Source of the DNA: Uranotaenia lowii
Lineage: Eukaryota > Arthropoda > Insecta > Diptera > Culicidae
Direction of reading: 5' to 3'
Length of the DNA stretch: 64,000 bases
Assembly: GCF_029784155.1 (NCBI RefSeq)
Contig: NC_073693.1
Span: 156,426,848-156,490,847 of the forward strand
How positions within the stretch are numbered: the first letter of the stretch is position 1; every line of letters starts with the position of its first letter. The position numbers and the translations under genes are program-made. Shown one piece after another: positions 34,555 through 45,879 of this stretch. The notes below the pieces were generated by a model. The model made no database searches, was not told where the DNA came from, and worked only from the letters and a program-made list of their open reading frames with translations.

Positions 34555-35545
34555 TGTGACAGAAACGTTTACCGACTTCGCAAACCTGTTTGCTGAGTTC
34601 TTCCAGTCAGTTTTCCTGAATGAAGATACACTAACTTCAGCTGTATCACTTGAATGTTTACCGTCATAAAATATCCGTGTACCTACTCTTACACTTTTAT
34701 ATGTCGACGTCTATAATTCCCTTTAAGCAGTGAACGTTCCGAAAGAACCAGGACCTTACAATTTTCCACCGGTGATCGTAAAAACCTGTGCCTCCGCAAT
34801 ACCTGTTACAAGGATTTTTAATATGTCCCTGTCATCTGGAGTTTTCCCGCAGGCGTGGAAAATAGCATCGATCACCCCTATATGTATGTATGTATGTATG
34901 AGAACCCACCAGTGGCTGATAGGTCTTTCGACCCGAGGCGGTACGGGAAGTCTCGATCGCACATTCAAATATTGTTAATACTTAACTCATCAACAATAAT
35001 TGCAGCACAACCAAGGGGTCCATTACCACTGGCTTGGGACAGGTTTGACTCATCTCACTCCCTTCCAACTGTTCGAAACAAATAAATAATCCTGAAAAGG
35101 TACCTAAGGGACCTACTCATGATTCCCAATTTGACGAGATACTCCGGCTGGCTTGAACCCACAATCCATTGTATATCAGTCTTCCGATCGTTTGATGTCC
35201 TGTCCAATCCCCCCACAAAACCCCATAATAGAGTTAAGCTATTTCAATATACAATCAACAAAATATTTACATATTTTAACTCATGTTTTATCTCTTACCT
35301 TGTTACAATTTGCCATTCCCTTGCATCGTTGTACTTACCCCTGTACCCCTAGCATTTTTATTATTATATAAAAAAAAATTTTTTATGCTGCTTATAAAAT
35401 CACAAAAAATAGCATCGATCACCCCTGTGCATAAAAGCGCAGTGCAGTGCAGTGGCAGCGCACATTCCGTCGAAAACTACCGGCCGATTTCAATCCTTAA
35501 CTGTTTTGCGAAAGCATTTGAATCTTTAGTGTACGTATATTAGAG
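34555..35545 (+). pseudogene. Decayed non-LTR reverse transcriptase (LINE 2), split
   Basis: The left piece (34555-34879) encodes FANLFAEFFQSVFLNEDTL, then a broken stretch, then NVPKEPGPYNFPPVIVKTCA and SGVFPQAWKIASITP. The right piece (35406-35545) resumes at KIASITPVHKS and continues SVENYRPISILNCFAKAFES. The interval is a retroposon with a 21-bp target duplication, so the two pieces join in frame when it is ignored. A further piece of an RT of the same type lies at 36382-36738. Jockey-like by motif; the copy is dead. Confidence 0.7.
34880..35405 (-). mobile_element. Retroposon inserted into LINE 2
   Basis: A 526-bp insertion flanked by a perfect 21-bp duplication (34859-34879 and 35406-35426). 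Read on the minus strand it ends in a (CATA)n tail at 34881-34900 and contains a B-box-like GGTTCAAGCC near 35150. It is not the same sequence as the SINE at 30971 but shares its tail type, so it may be mobilised by the same LINE machinery. Confidence 0.8.
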
Positions 35546-36381
35546 GCCAGATAGAATTTTATAATGAATTTTCAAAACAGTAAACTTTTTCCTATTTATG
35601 ATGATGACATATTTATGAAAATGACTCACTCAACCAAACTTGGTAAAGTACGTTATAAACAATAATACTTTAACTTTTCAACCAATATAAGCGATACAGA
35701 TAATTAAATATCTACTTTGTACGTTTTGAAAATTTATCAGTTTACCAGGAACAATAGCTAGGAACTTTTCATGTAATTTATTGAATGTAATTTGTAATTT
35801 ATTAAATAATTATTACTATTTCTCGGAGGGAACAATATCCTTTTGATCTTTACGTTATGAATAGTTATCATTGGGTTGAGTTCTCTTTGTTATGGTGACA
35901 TTTTATCCGGTAGATGTATTTGTAGTTTTCGGAATACTTTTTGAACAAGCCTCATTGTCAGTGTTAGGAGTTTCAGTAGGAAACTTAGGAGCAAAGGAGG
36001 TGTAGGACAAAATCATCACCCGCAATGCTGGCCTGGCATCTCCTAGGGTTAACCTCACCCCTCCCCCCCTCCCTCAAACTACTAACAATGCTCCAAAACC
36101 TCCTCACGTTTATGGATAGGTCGTAGAGATCTCTGCATCTATCTATAAAGTAAACGTTGACTAACATACCTTCCCCTCTTCCCCACACAGTCCGCAGGGT
36201 TCGGCCAGGGCACCCTCAACATTCTGTGGGGGCTGGTTTTCCATTTTAAGAGATTTTATAATCTGAGGCAACGAAATGGGGGACTTAGCTTCTATTGAAA
36301 TTATAAGTAAGGAAGTGTACCATAATCTCGAAAGAGAAGATGTTGCAATTCCGACCGACTGTAATTTCATAAAACGGAGAG
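35546..36381. other. Filler between LINE fragments
   Basis: AT-rich to ~35950, then a short GC-richer stretch with a C-rich run near 36060-36075. No domain or TE terminus is recognised. Confidence 0.35.
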
Positions 36382-36738
36382 TTGTTGCGTAGCGCCAACC
36401 GAAGTTTTAGGCGACTGTTCCTGCGAATGCTCTATATCCGTCCAAAGTGGCTTGCCTCGTATTTGAACTCCCGCTTAGCCAATGTTAGAGTGAACTCTTT
36501 CTGCTCTTCGAAGTTTTTGATACCATCCGGTGTTCCCCAAAGCAGTGATCTTGGACCGTTAATATTCATACTGTTCGTTAACGATTTGTATAACATGTTG
36601 ACGTCACATAAAGTATTTTATGCAGTCGACCTAAAGCTTTTTCGACAAATCACATCACCGCTGGACTGCATCATGTTGCAGAATGATCTCAACGTTGTTA
36701 TGAGATGGTGCGGTTTGAATGGAATGTTGGTGAAGTGA
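36382..36738 (+). pseudogene. LINE reverse transcriptase fragment with YAVD
   Basis: The frame encodes WLASYLNSRLANVRV, SGVPQSSDLGPLIFILFVNDLY and FYAVDLKLFRQ, then NDLNVVMRWCGLNGM. These are the RT blocks around the catalytic motif, but YADD has become YAVD and GVPQGS has become GVPQSS. The loss of a catalytic Asp marks it as dead. It is probably the downstream continuation of LINE 2. Confidence 0.75.
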
Positions 36739-36852
36739 GAAAACAATTTTGATGACTCTAGAAGAAAAGGGCTTTCGCAGGAAATCTAGAAAATCATAAA
36801 TTTTATTTTAATTTTTTGCTCATTTTAGTGGGTTGTGCCAACGTAAGAACTT

Positions 36853-36972
36853 TTAACTACACAAATAACACACGACGTATTACAGGACACGACACTTAAC
36901 GTTCTTACTAACGTTAGTAAGAACGTTAAGTGTCGTGTCCTGTAATACGTCGTGTGTTATTTGTGTAGTTAA
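36853..36972. repeat. Perfect 120-bp palindrome without spacer
   Basis: The arms 36853-36912 and 36913-36972 are exact complements centred on CG (36912/36913). The outermost four bases of each arm are TTAA, so a 112-bp palindromic insert with TTAA duplication is possible. In single-stranded form it would make a 60-bp stem. Confidence 0.9.
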
Positions 36973-36974
36973 TT

Positions 36975-39900
36975 TTTTGCCTCTGGAATATAAGTGTGAT
37001 TGAAAAGCTGGTTACTCGAGAAAATAAAAATCAAAAAATATCTGCAAAGCGATAAACATTGCACTGATGCGTGTTTAATTATGGAAGCTAAAATGAATGC
37101 ATTTTTTAATTCTTGGACAGATTCTTTATATACGGGTTTCTCAATGAAAAAACTACTGTCCCAATTCACCCCAAAAAATATATATTTAAAAATTGATAGG
37201 AAAAAACGGTATCAACTCTATTTTTATTTATTTGATTAAGTTTGATTCAAGTCAACATAGTACACTATCTAAAACAAATCGGATGCGAAAAGGCAGCATT
37301 TGACAGAAGTCTTATGAAGAAAATAGTCCGAAAATAGTTACGATTCACCTCATTTTACTTTTTTTATTTTTTTAGAGCTCTATTTTGCCTTCTCTCTTAA
37401 TATTCTTTTGCAAACCAAGTGCACTGTATTTATTCAGTTGTGATACAAATAAAAGCAAAAGATATTGAGTTAATTCATTCAGATGAGAGTGAGAAAATTT
37501 TCTTGAACTTTTCAGTGCTTTCATTCTGGCAAAAACTGCAGAACACATTAAAGCTCAATGAAATCGACTTCAACATCTTGGAACCGAATACAAGTGAAAT
37601 TAACTTCCCAGCTGTTAACGCGAACTTAAGATCAAGCACACGCTTGGAACTTTGTGAAGCAGGTACGTGATTTTTGCTGCTTCTGGCTCAACGTGACTTG
37701 CAAAGTTCATCAACAAATGGAACTGACGATACGCTGTCTAGAGGAATTATTTTTTTTTTAACACTTAAAGTAGTAGCAGAATTTTCTTCCATTCGCTTTA
37801 TGCCACAACTGCCAAAATAACCTTACTGAAACGTTTCGTTTTTTTTATTCAATCGGGCTTAAGAAAAGCCTGCGAATCGGAACCCCACGTGTGAAAAGCC
37901 TTCGATCGGCTTAAAGAGACTTTTAACGAACGAAGAAAACTAAAAAAATCCATTTGCGAAAGATGACGATTTTCCCTGGTGGTTTCCCTCATACGGCCGG
38001 CTCTGTTTCTTTTGTGAATTTTCATTTTCGGCTTTGGTCAGCAGAAGTCAGCCTCAGATTCAGCTTCCGGGTAAGCTTCTTTGCTTAGTTGGCTGGGGTC
38101 GGCTTAGCTCATAGGGGAAAAAAGCATTAAACGGAGCATGGGAAGAAGAAAGTTGTCCAAAATCCCTGAACAAGGAAAAGCTTACCAATTCAAATCCGAT
38201 ATCAATATATATTTTTCGTTTTGATTTCAATAAGATTTTGAAAGCATGGACTCTGGCCAATCGGTTGAAAAAAAAAATTAAACTGTGAATATGTAGTGAT
38301 AAAAGGTTTTTTTTTGGGAAGAGCTTCAGATTGTAGAGAGCATATGAGCATCAGTTGTTCATGTTCGCTTGTTTTGCCGGGTTACTTAAGCATTTACCAC
38401 TTTATAAGCCCTTCTTAAAAGAATGTCCAATTCAAGTTTCCCATAAAATTAGTTTCAACACTTAATTAATCAAATTACCTTGGCAGCCGACTCTTCTCGA
38501 AACAAGTACCCACGTACCCGAGAATGATGCCCAAATTAAATTATTCAATTTAGTCACATTCACTCAGGCAAAAATAGCAAAGTACAAATGTCTACACGAA
38601 ACACATGTTTTTCTTAACCTCACCCCAGAAGAAAAAACGGGCACTTTCCCAGAAGATGTTTTGCCTCGTCGAAAAGCCAACATTTGGCAGCACATTCATG
38701 AAGCGCACCACAATCGAGTCTCTGAGTGTGTGTGTGTGTATTTGTGTGAGTTTGTAAAAGTAGTACCAGTAGTGCCTAATGAGCAGAAATTTCATTAGGA
38801 CCATAGAAATGTCACGATAATTTCCACTCCTGGATTGTTCTCCTACGCTTGCCAGAAACTATTGCGAAAGCGCTTCGAGTAGGTCTACCCTCGAACAATG
38901 CAATACTGAAAAAGGGAAAGGGTTCGGGCTCCCACTCAGCTCTTCTCTTTTTAGGGGAGCAGGACAAAAAAAGAGTCAAAGAAGAATGTGTGTTTTTGCG
39001 CCCAACTGAAAGCACACGACCCTCAGAGCTCAGCTCCCCGACAGACCGAAGGAGTCTAATTCAACTAAACACAACACAACTCAACTCTCGACTCGGGCCA
39101 GCCTCAACTCAACAATGAAAACCGACAGGCGACCCGGCTTCCGAGAAAACTCCGGCCAGGCCGTTTGAGGTTAGGTATGTGCTGCGACTTTCGACAAACG
39201 AAACGAACCGAGCGAGGAGCTCTCCGAAAACAAAGCATAAATTAGCTTTTTGTTTGCTTAGAAAATTGTAATTTATTTCGATAAATAAATAACTGAAGTT
39301 CCGTTTTTAGGGGGCCCGGTTTTCCCACTTTTTGCCCCGCCATTCATCGGTCTCGTGGTGTGGCTCATGGAAGCAGAGGAAAGTGTGTGTGTTTTGCTGG
39401 TAGTGTGTGAGTAAAGAAGTACCAGTTGAAATTCCTTTTCGTTTTTTAAGATAAACAGAAGCGAAAGAAAACTCTTGAGGAAATTGAAGAATTCTCCACT
39501 GTTTTGTTCTCGATTTTACTTAACATTTTACGATCCTAAGATTTTGAGAAAAAATCATTTTAGAGCTAGTAATCAAATTTTATTATCGTCGTGAATTAAA
39601 CCAAGGAAATTTTTGAAGATCATTAACCTTCCAAAGCTTTTAAAGTTTGGGCCAATATGGCCCGAAGCGCGCCTTCTTATCATCATAACCATCATTCATG
39701 TAAAACGGAGGTTTTTTAGAGACCATGTTTGTTGTATGAAAATAATAATCAAATTAACGAAAAAAATAAAATAAAATTTTAGTTAATAAAACCGGTTTAT
39801 TGAAATGCGAGAAACAGCAAATCAAAGCCAAAATAGGATTTATTTTTACCGGGTAGCCGTCTTTCATTGGACCCTCATCCACATATCGTCGCATAGATGT

Positions 39901-40535
39901 AGATTTTTTTTATTATAAGGCTTTGATCATTTAGAATCCGGGCTATTACAAACGTGTGTATTTTGAAAATTATTCATTTGATCGAAAAACTTTCTATGGA
40001 GGAAATGATGGTGTTAATACCAAGTAACAATTTTAGCTTTGTTATGGTCAGCAAAATTTCGATAGGCTTGGGACTATAGCAGGGCTATAGCCGAAATCAG
40101 GCTATTTGGCCCTATCCTAGAAACGTCATCATGACCAATCATTATGCTTGACACTAAAGCTTTTGAAAGCTGTAATTAAACATGTTAGCAATTTTTGTTT
40201 TTTTTAGATTCTGTGAGTTCTCGGTGTTTTTTCTTGTATTTTTCCAGCAACCATAATGGTTGATGAATGATAATTGCATTGTTGAGATATGATCTGGAAA
40301 ATATTAGCCAAAACACCAATGTTTTAACCATATTATGAACATCATTTCTACTGCCAGGACAGTCATAAAATAGTACCTTAAAATAAATGCGCCTCGTCAA
40401 ATATGATGGTCTATCATGATGGAATTGATGGAAAATAGGCCTGAAAAAATATTTTCAAATACTCGCATTGTGAATCCATCAACATGGCGTCATTTTGGGC
40501 CCTTTGATTTTGCAACCAACATGGCGTTAGTGAAC
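36975..40535. other. Unique-looking DNA; candidate 5' exon near 38800-39175
   Basis: No transposon ends are recognised. Composition rises in GC at 38000-39450. At 39115 a short ATG frame of 17 codons precedes a donor-like TAG/GTATGT (intron would start at 39175), and the upstream stretch is rich in CAACTCAA-type repeats often seen in insect 5' leaders. This is only suggestive of a first exon. Confidence 0.3.
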
Positions 40536-40539
40536 TTAA

Positions 40540-41707
40540 GGGGGGAGTAGGATCTAACAGTTTCAAAAAACCAATTTTTTTAATTTTCTTATTGTAAAAC
40601 ATTTCAAAAATATTCTGAAATTAATTTTTACGGCCTTATCGGTGAAAGTTATGTTCTCATAGTGAGAACATTTCAAGAATTGAAAATTATAGATGGAAAG
40701 AAGAAGATTAGAAGAAAATTATAGGTGTTGAAATGAGCGGGTAGAATTTTTTTAAGAAGCATTTTCACCACATACTTAACTTTTGTTCAATCACGGATCA
40801 ACTATTTTGAAATGTTAGAATCGGACAGGGTTGAGTCTAACACAACACAATAGTTGATCTTGCGTGGTGAAAATGCTTCTTAAAAAAATTCTACCCGCTC
40901 ATTTCAACACCTATAATTTTCTTCTAATCTTCTTCTTTCCATCTATAATTTTCAATTCTTGAAATGTTCTCACTATGAGAACATAACTTTCACCGATAAG
41001 GCCGTAAAAATTAATTTCAGAACATAAATCACGGTGATTAATCTTAATTAATACATTTCAAAAATATTGTGTCAAATTTTCAAGTCAATCGAAGCAAAAC
41101 TGTAGAAATTATAGGCCTTTATCTCCTCTTATGTAATACTGCAAGAATTCGTAGAGCAGAAACTTCAAACGCGTTTTTCTCGAAAGCACATTTTTTTTAA
41201 GTCAGTGGACATCGTCATTTGAAAACTACTTATCCGATTCTTTTCAAATTTGGAACATATTTTCTACATATAAAATACCAAACCCCAACAATTTTCTTTT
41301 TTTTTACTTTAAGGAGATTTTACAGATAAAAAATGGCGGATTTTTTTCGTAAAAAAATCGTAGTTTTTACTTCAAACAGCCACAAAAATTTCATATTTTT
41401 TTTAAGTTAAATAAAATCTTTGGGGTCCAGAAAAACATCTATTAAAAATATTTTGCTCTGATTTTTTTACTTCAGATGATTCTGTGCTGAGATACAGTGT
41501 CCACCGCAAATCCTGTTTTCTAAAAGGCATCCTGGAGAGTGCTCCGTCACCGGCTCATTTTTCAATATTTTTCTACGAAAAAAATTACTAAATGTTCTTT
41601 TAACAATGCTTTGTATAATGCAAAAAATTTGAAAGCATTTGTTTGAACGATAGCTCTAAAAAATTCGTGAAAATGGTGTTTTTTTACCCGTTAGACCCTA
41701 CCCCCCC
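40540..41707. mobile_element. TTAA-flanked MITE, copy B, with nested insertion
   Basis: It has the same ends as copy A (GGGGGGAGTAG; CTACCCCCCC on the right), flanked by TTAA at 40536-40539 and 41708-41711. It is 1168 bp long; about 454 bp of the excess is the nested fold-back insertion and its duplicated target, leaving a body of ~714 bp similar to copy A. Confidence 0.85.
40615..41052. mobile_element. Fold-back insertion inside MITE copy B
   Basis: Two 157-nt arms (40615-40771, 40864-41020) are near-exact inverted complements around a 92-nt spacer, which itself holds a smaller inverted pair (GATCAACTATT at 40796, complement at 40849). A 16-bp duplication, acatttcaaaaatatt, flanks the insertion (40599-40614, 41053-41068); copy A shows one version at this point. 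The long duplication fits retroposition or break repair better than most cut-and-paste transposases. Confidence 0.85.
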
Positions 41708-41711
41708 TTAA

Positions 41712-42533
41712 ACGACACTCGAAGGCGACTGCCTGCCCGTCCGCACGCATCCTTTTTAAAATTCCAATAGTCCGTTTCCAATTCTTCAAGTAAACGTATA
41801 GAAATTCCCATTGTTCAGTTTGAATCCACACAAACGACTGAACGATTCCCTTTGAGAATTCCAACTGTCCCCGATCGGGTCGATCCATCAAAATTCCAAT
41901 TCATCAGATACACTTATATGAATTCCCATAGGCCAATTCTATGGAACCCAAACGGCTGCCTGTCTTTGCGGGCCGTCCCTAAAAAAGCAGCCGGAATCGA
42001 GCTATGCAGAATCAGTATGAAAATAAACACCCATCTTCTATACAGCTCAGGTAGAGAGGTAAGCAAGGACACACAGCTTGTGAGATGGGATGGGAATGGA
42101 AAAGTGATGAGTTTGATTCTCATTTTTTATCGCCATCTTTTTTTGCATGCAAATCCAATAAAATTTTTAGTTTATATTTCCTATCTGGATGAATTATAAT
42201 TTTGTTTAAATTATAACAATGGTTGATTTGATTTAGTTATGGTTGCAAAGACTTTTTGTTATAATTTGAGATATTTTAACATCCTACGAGTACTAAATTA
42301 TAACTCGTCCAGATAGGAAAAAATTGAATATCAAAATATCTTATCTTGATATAATTTAGTTTTTCTCTTCGAATCGGTTTGTTACACAAATATGAATATT
42401 CCTGCTTATGAGTGTAGCGGGTCCACAAAAAAAAAGCAAAAAAACTGCTATACGAAGTCGACGAAACGGGAGGAAACCTGAACATTTTTCGAGACCGAGG
42501 ACCCAAGCCGGTATGAACGGAACATAGGAGCGT
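41712..42533. other. Intergenic DNA with a short inverted repeat
   Basis: An inverted pair with ~23-nt arms, cctatctggatgaattataa (from 42180) and its near complement (to 42317), suggests a small TIR element or hairpin. The frame 41852-42199 has no domain. Confidence 0.4.
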
Positions 42534-44367
42534 ATGGTGCTGCAACGACTGGTGACGGTTTTCTGGTACTTAGACTTCCAGGATGTTTACGGTGAGTATC
42601 TTTTGAACGGAAATTTCAAAATTATTTAAAATAAACTGTTTTTTACAGTCTTCTCTAGCGGTGGGAGGAAGCAAAACGTCTTCAACATGTTAAGGCTCGT
42701 CTTAATTGGCACCAAATGTAGGACTATTTCGTAAGTACAAGTCGACAGCGAGTCCTAAGAGTTCGCATAATGCTCTCGTCGCGTGTGGTTGACTTTTTCG
42801 TTGTTCCGACTGTTGATGCGTCAGAAGTTGTTAGAAAACAGGGGATTCGTGAAAATGAGTGAAAATAGAGAATTCAAAGAAAATATCATTGAGAAGATCA
42901 AGTGAAATACTAGAAAACCAAAAATGGTAATGAATGGCCAGTTCAAAGAAAACTCGTGCTTCATTTGTGGTTTTTTCGGGAATCCATTGAGTCTTGATAT
43001 TAACCGAATCTTCAAAAAGTGAAATAATGGAAAATGGTTAAATCATCGGCATTGGTTGTTAAATTAAATTTGAGGGTAGTGGAAAGTGAAGATGATAAAA
43101 TAAATAATTTTTCGAATCAATTGGTTTGCTACTGCGAATTTTAGAGCAGAACATGTCGCAGCGTGTTTGCTTTCGACAACGGAGAAAATCAAGGCCTACT
43201 AGATGAGCGAGCGTGGGAAGCAAAATGAAGACGATGCGGTACCAATAAAGTGCGTTGATGGAGTATAGTATGAAATTATTATTTTCTGTTAAGGATAACT
43301 CAGGATAAATTAAATCAGTAGGATTGAAAATGAAAAGAAATGGCATGGTTGGGTTACAAAAAGTTAGGGGAAAGTAGCTGCAGTAGCAGTGAATATATCT
43401 GGCTGAAAGGAAAGCTAGGAAAAGCAGTGTTATGGTGAATAAAACCACAGCCGGGGGAAAAGCCACAACCGTGCTGGGACGAAAAAGTGGAAGTGGTATT
43501 TTTTTTTGCAAAATGCCTTCCTGGGTATCAAAAATGAAAATATAAGAGTGTGAATTAAAATTGAAAAAAGTTCAGATGATCTGTGGTTTTGATTTGAGGC
43601 GGTTTTAGTGTTTTAAAATGAGTTCAACGATGGCTTTTCGTGGTGGGGTAGGTCTCAAATAGCGAAGAAATAAAGAGAGTGAATAAGATAAGTTGCGGTG
43701 TATGAGGGAAATTCTCAGAAAAGAGAAAAAAGCATAGGGGTCTTCTTTGAAACAAGGGTATAGTATAGGGGCAGGAGTGAAAAGAAGAAAAAAAATACAT
43801 ATGTGGGTGGTGTGGTGTGAGTTTCGTTTAAAATGCTAGACGGATTTGTGCTTGAAGTTCAGTATCGGCTGTAAAATTTGGGTTTAGATCCCATCCTACT
43901 AGCCGATGGGTAAGATGTTTGTCTCATATGATTGCATAAATTGGAACGTTCAATCAGCTGCCAGCTGGCCAGGTATATACACGGATGCCGGAATACCTGT
44001 AGTAAATATATAACATTTAAAATGTTATAAATTTTCAACTGGTTGTGTAACTGATCGATTCGTTCTCCCAAAATATACTTTCATGTACACGTAATACATT
44101 CACTTCATAACAGTTCACACGAAATCATGGTGTCGGGTATAGTGTACGCTGCATTTTAGGTTTGATTATTAATAGGTGTTATCCAAAAATGCATGAGCAC
44201 TTACTTTGATAAAACTGCGGTGAATCCGTGCACCCATGATGGATTATTTACATACATATTTACATACATACATACAAGTCGACAGCGAGTCCTAAATTGA
44301 TTGATATATTTTCCGATGTTAATCGTTGTTTTCCTCTTCTAGGTTGATCCCCGCCAGATGTGATTGA
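42534..44367 (+). CDS. Candidate small three-exon gene (54 codons, hypothetical)
   Basis: The frame starts at ATG 42534. A donor CG/GTGAGT ends exon 1 at 42591; an acceptor TTTTTTACAG gives a 57-bp intron 1 (42592-42648). Exon 2 (42649-42730) is followed by a donor C/GTAAGT, and an acceptor after a pyrimidine tract (TTCCTCTTCTAG) starts exon 3 at 44343. Joined, the frame stays open across both junctions to TGA at 44365-44367. Intron 2 is 1.6 kb, but removing the retroposon and its duplicated target leaves 75 bp, a usual small insect intron. The product would be about 54 residues with a hydrophobic N-terminal third; no domain is recognised. It may equally be a spliced non-coding RNA. Confidence 0.35.
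42759..44272 (+). mobile_element. 1.5-kb composite retroposon with SINE 3' end
   Basis: A perfect 23-bp direct repeat (42736-42758 and 44273-44295) encloses this segment. Its last 412 bp (43861-44272) match the body and (CATA)n tail of the SINE at 30971-31418 but lack the tRNA head. The first 1.1 kb is purine-rich, non-coding on inspection and of unknown origin. It may be a retroposed transcript that ended in the SINE, or the 3' part of a larger non-coding retroelement. Confidence 0.65.
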
Positions 44368-45120
44368 CTCCCCGGCTGAGGGCAGGTGAAAATTAAATCT
44401 ACTTTGATCATTTTTGGCAACAGCACCGGAAAGATTTTTGCTAGTTTGATAGACCGGATCTCCCTGGATTCGAGCGGCAATGATAGCTACAGGAGCAGAA
44501 CGTCAACAACAGCAACAGCAAACTCAGAACGCTCGGCAGATGTGCAGGGAAAACGAGCCTAAAAATTTGTTTTTGTTATTTGTGTAAATATGTTAATGAA
44601 AATATGTTTGTTGAATCAAGTTGTATTTTGGGGGTCCAAATTATCGGATATCGATTCAGAAACGCGTGTTCACTTTTTGACGTTAACTTTATTAATACTC
44701 ATTTTCTATGTACAACTATTGCTATTTATACTGTTTGGTGTGTATGTGTGTGTGAGAGATTGGATGTGTCGTGTTTGCTATTGTACATGCAGTTGGTTGT
44801 ATGTTATTACTATTGTTGTTCGCTATTGTCTGCTTTCGCTGTCGACTGTCGTCTGCTGTTGTTGTTGTTGGTAGCCGGCTATTGTCTGTCGCCGGTAATT
44901 GCTGCTACCTGCTATTGCGTGTCGCTGATTGGCTGACGCAATTGCCGCGTCGCTGATTGGCTGGCGCAGGCGTCGTGCGTTCTGGATGTCGAACGTTCTC
45001 GATGAGTAGAATGTTCTAGATAGTTCGATGCGATGACGCAAGAAGGGATCGGCGGTAAAGTACGCCACAGTATAAACAAACGAAGTTTTCAAAAAACAAC
45101 CAAAAATATAAAAAAATCGG
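44368..45120. other. Possible 3' exon sequence, then GC-mixed DNA
   Basis: A 35-codon frame at 44480-44587 includes a short glutamine run (RQQQQQQTQ) but no domain. At about 44922-44970 a direct repeat, gtcgctgattggctg, occurs twice 31 bp apart. No TE is recognised. Confidence 0.3.
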
Positions 45121-45159
45121 GGAAAAAAACTCTAATTAACTTTAACCATAAAGAAAAAA

Positions 45160-45350
45160 ATCAATCATAGAGATATAGTTACATTTATCATATTCATAGT
45201 TTAATCAATTATTTTACTGCAGTTGAATCTACTATACTTATTGTTAAATGCTAAACATCAATCATAGGAGTATAATTGAATCTATTATATTGATTGTTGA
45301 ATGAAAAAATCAATCATATAAATATAGTTGAATCTATCATAAATATGATA
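45160..45350. repeat. Degenerate ~50-bp tandem repeat
   Basis: tcaatcata occurs at 45161, 45258 and 45310, alternating with aRttgaatctaY and ttgattgttgaatg, consistent with about four diverged units of ~50 bp. Confidence 0.5.
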
Positions 45351-45879
45351 ACGTTTTCTGTTTCTTGAAGCTTAAACCTCAAATAACGGTATTTAACGGA
45401 AACAGTGGCAGATTCTTCAAGTAATAGAATTCAAATTTTTCAATTTTTTTGTTTATTTCCAAAACAACCTGGCACGACTTGTCGAGAAATTTTCGAAATT
45501 TATCCAAAAGAATTCCGATTTCCAATTTCCAAATAGTGATCTGTTTATTGATTTTGATCCAGAAGAAGACAAGTTAGGACTGTTCAATGTTTGAAAAATT
45601 GAAATTATCCGTGTGAAAGAAGAGGATGGGAATGGTATATTTACTTCAAATTTAGTGTTAATTTTGAACTAATTATTTTGTTTCATCCTTAATTACTTTA
45701 TATTACTTTGCATAAATTTTTATTGCTGTTCACAAATAAGTTAAACAAAATTTTATTAATTTTTTCCTAAGTTTTGTCACTTAAAGGCAAATGTATACAA
45801 TGTTGTGTGCAAGGTTTTTCGTGAAAGGAAAGCTTTCTGGTATCGACGATATATATTAAACCTATTTAAGCGTTTATTC

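Noticed and set aside
36382..36738. Active reverse transcriptase
   Set aside because: The catalytic YADD has become YAVD, other blocks are altered, and both ends are broken.
44580..44956. Cysteine-rich frames around 44580-44956
   Set aside because: Overlapping frames in two registers plus an antisense frame arise from TGT/TTG-rich DNA; the cysteines do not form a recognisable motif.
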